Virus record (IMG/VR): IMGVR_UViG_3300008448_000020
Location: 34,280 to 98,279 of that record
Direction: 5' to 3' (one strand)
Length of the DNA: 64,000 nucleotides
Source of the DNA: a virus
Shown here: positions 58,323 through 64,000 of the stretch, in pieces
Layout: each line of letters begins with the position of its first letter
Position numbering within the stretch: position 1 is the first letter of the stretch
Translations under genes and position numbers: made by a program
The notes under the pieces: model-generated
The model's database searches: none
What the model saw: the letters and a program-made list of their open reading frames with translations, nothing else
Told to the model about the DNA's origin: nothing

Positions 58323-59861
58323 ATGGCACTCGAAATTTATAAAAATGACGTTCAATTTAACGGGTCATTGACCCACACCGGAGTTAATGTTGTTATACCA
58401 AAATATGATAAAGTTTTAACAACTGTAAATTCAAATTCTGGAAACTGGCAAAGCAATTATTCCTCAATGCAGAGTAATTCTGCAAATTGGCAGAGCACAT
58501 ACTCTTCAATGCAAAGCAGCTCTGCAAATTGGGAATCTGCATATTCAAAACAAAGCAACTACTTGCCGCTTTCCGGTGGTAGGCTTACTGGCGACGTATT
58601 CTTCAATCAGAACGTGACTATATACGGGGATCTTTCCTGTACCGGTACTCAGACTTTTAAAAATACCGTATTTTCAACAACAAGTGCATTAAGCGTTATT
58701 AATACCGGTGGCGGTGAAGCACTTTGGGTTGGTCAAACAGGCGCAGGTGACATTGCTTCCTTTTATGACGTCGATTCAAATATAGAAATACTTCATATTG
58801 GCGGACACAACTCCATTTACCCAAATGTCGGTGTAAAGGTTTCAAATCCTAATAAAGATTTTACAGTAAAAGGAGAGTTAAGCGCATCAAGCGATATATG
58901 GACATCAGGAAGAATAATGTCTGGTGGACAAGAGCTTATTACCGGGGTATTAGGCGGTACTTTACAGCGTTTTGATTCAACAAATAGTGCAGTATATTCA
59001 AATAGCGCTAATTGGAATTCAGTTTACAGCAATGTCAACAGTACCTCTGCAAATACTGCTGCAAAATTAGATTCTGTATATAGCTCTGTAAATAGTACAT
59101 CAGCTAACTGGAATGCTGCATATAATTCACTCGCAACAACATCTGCAAAATTAGACTCTGTATACAATAACGTCAATAGCGCTTCTGCTAATTGGAATAG
59201 CGTTTACAGTAATGTTAATAGTGCATCTGCTAGCTGGAACTCTGTATACAGCAACGTTAATAGCGCTTCAGCTAATTGGAATAGCGTTTACAGTAATGTT
59301 AACAGTACATCCGCTAATATCGCTGCAAAGCTTGATTCAGTTTACAGTAATGTTAACAGTACCTCTGCAAATACTGCTGCAAAATTAGACTCAGTATACA
59401 ATAACGTCAATAGTGCTTCTGCAAATTGGAATTCTGTATATAGCTCTGTAAATAGTACATCAGCTAACTGGAATGCTGCATATAACTCACTTACTAATAC
59501 AGCCGCTAAATTAGATTCAGTTTATAGTAACGTTAATAGCTCTTCAGCTAATTGGAATAGTGTTTATAGTAATGTAAATAGTACATCCAGCAGGTGGGAA
59601 AGTGTATATAGCAATGTAAATTCAACGAGTGCAGAGAATGCAACACGTAGTTACGTTTACAATAACTTCTTACCACTTACAGGAGGTACAATTACCGGTA
59701 ATATTACAGCAAGTAATTTACAAGCAAATACTTTGCGTTTAAACACTGTTAATATCACTGGCAACACAACAATTGCTACATCAATAACTGCTGATAACAC
59801 ATTTATACAGATTACTCTTAACGGCGTGAATAAATATATAAGACTATACGACATTGAGTAA
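58323..59861 (+). CDS. Repeat-rich tail fibre 2
   Basis: A 512-residue fibre. The N-terminus MALEIYKNDVQFNGSLTHTG resembles the start of the 59864 gene (MAIETLKNAVDVRG), which supports ATG 58323 over GTG 58317. Includes YLPLSGGRLTGDVFF near 80, a beta region NTGGGEALWVGQTGAGDI, and from about 215 to 440 a 14-residue repeat SVYSNVNSTSANWN (two heptads, coiled-coil compatible), with TAAKLD variants. A second FLPLTGGTITGNI leads to the end INGVN-like LNGVNKYIRLYDIE. Confidence 0.85.
   Translation: MALEIYKNDVQFNGSLTHTGVNVVIPKYDKVLTTVNSNSGNWQSNYSSMQSNSANWQSTYSSMQSSSANWESAYSKQSNYLPLSGGRLTGDVFFNQNVTIYGDLSCTGTQTFKNTVFSTTSALSVINTGGGEALWVGQTGAGDIASFYDVDSNIEILHIGGHNSIYPNVGVKVSNPNKDFTVKGELSASSDIWTSGRIMSGGQELITGVLGGTLQRFDSTNSAVYSNSANWNSVYSNVNSTSANTAAKLDSVYSSVNSTSANWNAAYNSLATTSAKLDSVYNNVNSASANWNSVYSNVNSASASWNSVYSNVNSASANWNSVYSNVNSTSANIAAKLDSVYSNVNSTSANTAAKLDSVYNNVNSASANWNSVYSSVNSTSANWNAAYNSLTNTAAKLDSVYSNVNSSSANWNSVYSNVNSTSSRWESVYSNVNSTSAENATRSYVYNNFLPLTGGTITGNITASNLQANTLRLNTVNITGNTTIATSITADNTFIQITLNGVNKYIRLYDIE
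58986..59640 (+). repeat. 42-bp tandem repeats (14-residue heptad pairs)
   Basis: About a dozen degenerate copies of a 42-bp unit encoding SVYSNVNS[TA]SANWN, interrupted by units with TAAKLD. Codon use differs between copies, so the array is old enough to have drifted. Confidence 0.75.
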
Positions 59862-59863
59862 TT

Positions 59864-60283
59864 ATGGCTATTGAAACACTTAAAAATGCTGTTGATGTTC
59901 GCGGTATATTAACATTATCAGGCTATACTGCCGATTTTAGTCGATATAACGCAACATATACAACTGTTAATGCAAATTCCGGGGTCTGGAGCATCGATAA
60001 TGAAAAAATTTATAAAAATACAAACTTTAACGCTGAAAAGGGATATTCATATGTCATTGATACGTCAACTAATACTGTGACTGCAACCTTACCAAGTTCT
60101 CCTTCAATAGGTGATACTATACTATTTCAAGATTTTAACCTAACATGGAAAAACAATAATTTTACAATAAATAGTATTATGGATAAAATTCAGTCTCTTA
60201 ATGAACTGTTGAATTGCGATTTAAATGGTTTATGCTTTTCTTTAACTTATTTTGGCAATGTTAATGGGTGGAGAATAGATTAA
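59864..60283 (+). CDS. Short fibre-associated protein
   Basis: A 139-residue protein. The N-terminus MAIETLKNAVDVRGILTLSG matches the start of fibre 2, and NATYTTVNANSGVWSIDNEK is one fibre-type repeat. The rest (KGYSYVIDTSTNTVTATLPS then IGDTILFQDF and NNFTINSI) is a compact beta domain like receptor-binding tips. It starts 2 nt after fibre 2. It may form a fibre tip or an exchangeable adhesin. Confidence 0.7.
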   Translation: MAIETLKNAVDVRGILTLSGYTADFSRYNATYTTVNANSGVWSIDNEKIYKNTNFNAEKGYSYVIDTSTNTVTATLPSSPSIGDTILFQDFNLTWKNNNFTINSIMDKIQSLNELLNCDLNGLCFSLTYFGNVNGWRID

Positions 60284-60284
60284 T

Positions 60285-60881
60285 ATGAGTAATTTTTCAT
60301 CACTTTTATTTCCGTTATCGGTAACAATTACAAATTATCCATCTGATGATAAAATTAATTCTTTATTTTCAACTGTTCAAACTAATAGTTCTACAAACTG
60401 GAATTACCAAGGAACTGATATTAAAGTTCTTACTGCCGGCTGGGTCGGTGGTAGTGATGCCTATACTAATTTAGTAGCTAACTCAGCTGCATATTTGAGC
60501 AGTTCTGATTTAAGTTTCTTAAGTGTATCAGCTAACTGGAATTCTACATACACAACGGTTCAATCTAATAGCTCAACCTGGGGTACAGGTGGCGGTGGGT
60601 CAGGTTCTGACGTAACCAGTCTTTCTGGTAATTGGGAGTCTACATATACTACAGTTAATTCTAATTCTGCAACAACCTGGAATTATCAAGGAACAGACTT
60701 AAAATCTCTCTCGGCTAATTGGCAAAGTACATATACTACACTTTCATCGAATAGCGCCTCTTATATAAGAACAAATACTTCTGATACTACACCGGTGTAT
60801 TTTATTCGCGCCTTGACTCAAACACAATATGATGCGATAAGCATTAAGGATCCAAATACACTTTATTTTATAACAACATAA
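60285..60881 (+). CDS. Short tail fibre with conserved C-terminal adaptor motif
   Basis: A 198-residue protein with the same W-N-S-T repeats (SANWNSTYTTVQSNSSTW, SGNWESTYTTVNSNSAT). The C-terminus IRALTQTQYDAISIKDPNTL then YFIT is a motif I recall at the ends of many phage structural proteins ('LTQAEYDAL--KD-NTLYFI'), probably for docking. Co-transcribed with the neighbouring fibre genes. Confidence 0.75.
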   Translation: MSNFSSLLFPLSVTITNYPSDDKINSLFSTVQTNSSTNWNYQGTDIKVLTAGWVGGSDAYTNLVANSAAYLSSSDLSFLSVSANWNSTYTTVQSNSSTWGTGGGGSGSDVTSLSGNWESTYTTVNSNSATTWNYQGTDLKSLSANWQSTYTTLSSNSASYIRTNTSDTTPVYFIRALTQTQYDAISIKDPNTLYFITT

Positions 60882-60882
60882 T

Positions 60883-62214
60883 ATGGCAACATATATAAAA
60901 GCTTATCTTGGTAGCAAACCATTATTTACAACCGATACCGCATCGTTATCTTCTGCATGGGTTCGCCCTTACGACTGGTTAGCATTACCATCCGCCGCGT
61001 CAGGAACCGTTAAAGCTCTTCATGCCGTTTTTAATTCTCCAACAAATTTCGCAGCAGTAAAATTTTCAACAAGCAATGGTGCAAATTACACTATAGATTG
61101 GGGAGATGGTATAGTTGAATCTGCCGCAAACAATACTGTTATTAATCACAATTATGATTGGAATAATGTTTCATCCGCTACAATCACATCTGGTGGATAT
61201 AGGCAAGCAATAGTAACAATAACACCACCAGCAGGAGCATCTTTTTCACAATGCTCGATGTCAGAAAAATATACAGGAGTTAGTATTCCTGCAAATAATT
61301 TATATTCCACAGGTTGGTTAGACATGGAGATAAATTTACCAAATTTAGCTTCTGGACAAAGGCTTTTTATAGGAAACTCTTCCCTAAGATGTGGTTATCT
61401 CGAAAGAGTAAATATTACCTCATGGGGAAATATAACTAGTCTTAATAATTTATTTTATAGTTGTGTTGCGTTGAGACAGATTAATTCAGCAGAATGGAAC
61501 ATGACAAACATTACGAACGCTTCATTTATGTTCTTTCAATGTTTCTCTTTACAGTATATTGATGCTTCAACCTGGAATACAGCAAACGTTACGACGTTTG
61601 CAGGTTTTGTTAGAGCATGTTACGGCTTGATGGAGATCAAATGCTCTAACTGGAATATGGCGAACGTAACAGATTTGTCGTTTTTTGCGTTTACTTGCTA
61701 CGCTTTAGCTAAACTTGATGTAACAAACTGGAACGCTTCAAATGTAACTACAATTGCAAATGCCTTTGTAGGATGCAATGCTATTACAGAATTAAATATT
61801 GGAAGTTGGAATCTTGCAAAAGTAACTAACGCTACACAAGCATTTCAAGATTGTTTTTCTTTAAGAAAAACAGGAATAACGACCCTATCTCTCCCAGCTT
61901 GTACGAATACTCAAGCAATGTTTAATAACTGCAATACTCTTGTAAGCACCGGTACTATTAATTTGTCGGCGTCAACAAACTGTACAAACATGTATCAAAA
62001 TTGCTACAGTTTAAAAACTGTAGGTTTAAGCGGAATAAATGCTTCTATAAGTTTCCTCAATGCTAGTTTATCAGGATCGGAATTAAACAACCTCTATTAC
62101 GGGTTGAGTGCGCAGCCTACAGGTGGAAAAGTAATTACTGTAACCGGAAACTTCGGGACAGCGACACATAATCCAGCTATAGCAACTGCAAAAAATTGGA
62201 CAGTAACAGTTTAA
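60883..62214 (+). CDS. BspA-type leucine-rich repeat adhesin
   Basis: A 443-residue protein. Residues about 60-95 hold a PKD-like strand pair (ANYTIDWGDGIVES). From about 185 to 350 there are six to seven repeats of 23-24 residues with consensus WN--NVT----F---C--L--I (e.g. WNTANVTTFAGFVRACYGLM, WNMANVTDLSFFAFTCYALA), typical of BspA/DUF285 leucine-rich repeats used by bacteria for surface attachment. The C-terminal domain ends TATAKNWTVTV. The first line YIKAYLGSKPLF is a fibre-like N-terminus. Likely receptor-binding. Confidence 0.75.
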   Translation: MATYIKAYLGSKPLFTTDTASLSSAWVRPYDWLALPSAASGTVKALHAVFNSPTNFAAVKFSTSNGANYTIDWGDGIVESAANNTVINHNYDWNNVSSATITSGGYRQAIVTITPPAGASFSQCSMSEKYTGVSIPANNLYSTGWLDMEINLPNLASGQRLFIGNSSLRCGYLERVNITSWGNITSLNNLFYSCVALRQINSAEWNMTNITNASFMFFQCFSLQYIDASTWNTANVTTFAGFVRACYGLMEIKCSNWNMANVTDLSFFAFTCYALAKLDVTNWNASNVTTIANAFVGCNAITELNIGSWNLAKVTNATQAFQDCFSLRKTGITTLSLPACTNTQAMFNNCNTLVSTGTINLSASTNCTNMYQNCYSLKTVGLSGINASISFLNASLSGSELNNLYYGLSAQPTGGKVITVTGNFGTATHNPAIATAKNWTVTV

Positions 62215-62218
62215 TCGT

Positions 62219-62413
62219 ATGGAAGAAGAAATAGAACAAGATACATCGGGATTTTACAAACAAGATCAAAGTGGCGAAATATTTTTTGGACCGAGTGCTG
62301 TATATAATAAAGATTATACTTTACTAAGAGATGAAAAAGACATGCATACATACCCGGTGGATGGGTGGTTTTGGTTTAACTCGCGTGAAGAGGCGGAAAA
62401 ACACTTTATATAA
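62219..62413 (+). CDS. Small acidic protein between adhesin and hydrolase
   Basis: A 64-residue protein: SGEIFFGPSAVYNKDYTLLR then GWFWFNSREEAEKHF. The second part recalls the end of small tail-fibre assembly or hinge proteins ('GW-WF-S-EEA--F'). It begins 4 nt after the adhesin and ends 2 nt before the hydrolase. Function is uncertain; a fibre chaperone is a reasonable guess. Confidence 0.6.
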   Translation: MEEEIEQDTSGFYKQDQSGEIFFGPSAVYNKDYTLLRDEKDMHTYPVDGWFWFNSREEAEKHFI

Positions 62414-62415
62414 TC

Positions 62416-63903
62416 ATGCCTGGTATCATATTTGGATCTACAACCCTGTCTCCTCTATCTACGAACCCCGATAGTTATACTACTGATTATTTGTCAATAA
62501 CAGGATCGAATGGTGAATTAATTTATTGTACAGATGGCAATGGTTTAACGGTTGCTAATTCTACAGCAATAAGTGGTACGTATGCTTATAAACGAAACGG
62601 AGAGTGGTACAAGACAGATAATACAAACCTGATTGCAAATGGTGCATCTTTATGGAGGAAAGGATATTCATTTGCAAAGTTCGATCCTACTGAAGCTGGC
62701 AACGGACCATTTAATCCTCAAGTCATTGAGGATACTACCGCTGACGGGCTCAGAAAAAGAAAACTGTATATTGATATAACTTTTTCCGGGTATACTTTTA
62801 GATTATTTTGCTACTACGTTGTCCCTACTAGTACTCCTCCCGCCGGAGGGTTTCCTTGCTTGTTTGTAGCGCAGGGATGGCAAAGCTATCTTCAAGACTA
62901 CCCGTCATATACATCTGCTGGGTGGGCCACATTTGGATATGACTACGCTGGCAAAAGACCGGATGCTTTACCGGTAACTGAATATCCGCCGGCCTTATCA
63001 TACGGTATTCACAGATCTACTGAAGGCGGATATACAATTAACACAACCCTCTCAGGTGGCGGTCAAATTAGTGATGCTAGACAAACAAGCGAATATTTGT
63101 GGGCATGTGTTATGCGTAGAGCATTTGAGTATCTTTTAACTCAGCCTGAAATAAACGTTAATAAAATTGGTATGAGAGGCCACTCTTATGGTGGTACGAT
63201 GTCGTGGAGCATGGCAATGGATGATAGAATAAAAGCCGTAGTTTCGTACTTTGGAAACGGATGGACAACATACTATCGTGATAAAAATCTTTGGAAATAC
63301 AAGGTACCTGCAACTACATATCCAGCATGGCTTTCAGGTGAGAGAATTTATTTAAATGCCCCTACAGCTGAGATGGAAGCAAATTTTACACGTGTTCCAA
63401 TTTTATTGATTAACGGCTCTAATGATCACCACGGGGGACACGATAGAGTAGACGATACTTTCTCAAAAATACCATCTGGTATTCCATGGGACTTTTCCCA
63501 TGATGCAAACAAGATGCACGATGTGACCTTAAACGTTGGTAATGAAGCTCTATGGCTTAATAAATATGTTCTTAGTGCAGCTATTACTTGGCCGAATAGA
63601 CCAACAGCTTGGTTTACAAAACCTGCGGGTATACCGCAATTTAATGTAAAGCCTGATACTATTTCAGTTCCTGTTTCTGCGGTTCAATTCTGGACATGTC
63701 AGGTTGAGCCTTTTAATTTCTCACGTACTTGGATACAAGTTCCAACAGTATCAGCAACCGACCTTAATGGTGTTGTAACATGGACTGGAACAATGACAGC
63801 GGCAGATTATTCAAAATACTTGTTCGGGTATGGTAATATTATATACCAAAACGGTGTAGTTACATCTACAAACTTTAACGCCGTCATACCAAACAACATT
63901 TAA
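62416..63903 (+). CDS. Tail-associated alpha/beta hydrolase (esterase or peptidase)
   Basis: A 495-residue protein. The N-terminal 100 residues are a fibre-like beta region (FGSTTLSPLSTNPDSYTTDY). Residues about 110-385 form an alpha/beta hydrolase: GFPCLFVAQGW, nucleophile elbow GMRGHSYGG (Ser257), acid INGSNDHHG (Asp337) and His368 (KMHDV; His362 also possible). The Ser-Asp-His order and GHSYGG are close to dienelactone hydrolase, acetyl-xylan-esterase and S9 peptidase groups. C-terminal 100 residues are a beta domain. Last gene of the fibre cluster, so it may deacylate or cut host surface polymer. Confidence 0.75.
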   Translation: MPGIIFGSTTLSPLSTNPDSYTTDYLSITGSNGELIYCTDGNGLTVANSTAISGTYAYKRNGEWYKTDNTNLIANGASLWRKGYSFAKFDPTEAGNGPFNPQVIEDTTADGLRKRKLYIDITFSGYTFRLFCYYVVPTSTPPAGGFPCLFVAQGWQSYLQDYPSYTSAGWATFGYDYAGKRPDALPVTEYPPALSYGIHRSTEGGYTINTTLSGGGQISDARQTSEYLWACVMRRAFEYLLTQPEINVNKIGMRGHSYGGTMSWSMAMDDRIKAVVSYFGNGWTTYYRDKNLWKYKVPATTYPAWLSGERIYLNAPTAEMEANFTRVPILLINGSNDHHGGHDRVDDTFSKIPSGIPWDFSHDANKMHDVTLNVGNEALWLNKYVLSAAITWPNRPTAWFTKPAGIPQFNVKPDTISVPVSAVQFWTCQVEPFNFSRTWIQVPTVSATDLNGVVTWTGTMTAADYSKYLFGYGNIIYQNGVVTSTNFNAVIPNNI

Positions 63904-63920
63904 TGTTATAGAGTAGTATT

Positions 63921-64000
63921 TTATATTTTATTCTGCCTCGGGTAGCCACGAAGCTTACGTTTAGTTATATAACGATAGACGACAACAGGCTCATTGCGTG
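63921..64000 (-). CDS. 3' end of a reverse-strand gene (partial)
   Basis: The reverse frame ends ...NEPVVVYRYITKRKLRGYPR then QNKI and stop at 63921. The composition is protein-like and basic. Only 26 codons are visible, so no function can be given. Confidence 0.45.
   Translation of the reverse strand, partial: RNEPVVVYRYITKRKLRGYPRQNKI

Noticed and set aside
58986-59640. Repeat array considered as CRISPR
   Set aside because: Repeats are in frame, degenerate, contiguous without spacers, and encode the fibre shaft.
1-64000. tRNA genes, rRNA, insertion sequences, attachment sites, integrase
   Set aside because: None seen. Coding density is very high, with no cloverleaf-like non-coding gap over about 100 nt and no transposase or integrase motifs.

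Overview
The window is a contiguous piece of an AT-rich, T4-superfamily contractile-tailed phage (myovirus). No host, plasmid or transposon genes are seen. The evidence is a nearly complete T4 replication, recombination and late-transcription gene set plus a T4-type tail and baseplate set: UvsY, UvsW, gp55, gp47, gp46, gp43, UvsX, gp41, gp32, gp45, gp61, gp44, dUTPase, gp17, gp18, gp19, gp53, gp25 and gp6. The host cannot be named. Shine-Dalgarno sequences are almost absent, while sigma70-like -35/-10 promoters and T4-type late boxes lie directly against start codons. The host must therefore translate leaderless or SD-less mRNA efficiently.

Layout. 1-2.6 kb: small late genes, several of them probable internal head proteins, plus a GIY-YIG nuclease. 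2.6-7.8 kb: forward recombination and late-sigma operon (UvsY-UvsW-gp55-gp47-gp46). 7.8-14 kb: a glycosyltransferase, DNA polymerase, a conserved small protein, UvsX and QueC. 14-15.5 kb: two reverse-strand probable head proteins. 15.5-23.6 kb: a class II glutamine amidotransferase, a GT-A-like glycosyltransferase, gp41 helicase, a gp59-position protein, gp32, gp45, small conserved genes and gp61 primase. 23.6-27.8 kb: small virion, unknown and neck genes, with an acidic core-like protein divergent from the terminase. 27.8-44.6 kb: terminase, sheath, tube, tape-measure chaperones, tape measure and hub. 44.6-47.2 kb: probable small terminase, dUTPase, clamp loader and one head protein. 47.2-56.3 kb: baseplate wedge genes. 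56.3-63.9 kb: repeat-rich fibres, a BspA-type leucine-rich-repeat adhesin and an alpha/beta hydrolase.

The main points of interest are these. (1) At least 22 T4-type late boxes sit mostly 5-6 nt before an ATG or GTG, and early promoters show the same fusion to start codons, which points to systematic leaderless transcription. (2) About ten late genes, mostly on the reverse strand, share a short N-terminal tag ending in a [LI]xE-type site. This resembles the T4 capsid-targeting peptide cut by the gp21 protease. (3) QueC and a stand-alone class II amidotransferase lie close together, a possible split version of the archaeal and phage Gat-QueC protein that makes archaeosine-type 7-deazaguanine. 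The amidotransferase appears to start at ATT directly before its catalytic cysteine. (4) A full late promoter lies inside the reading frame of an acidic core-like protein and probably gives two nested products.

All motif, family and promoter calls were made by eye. No alignment, structure prediction or database search was run.
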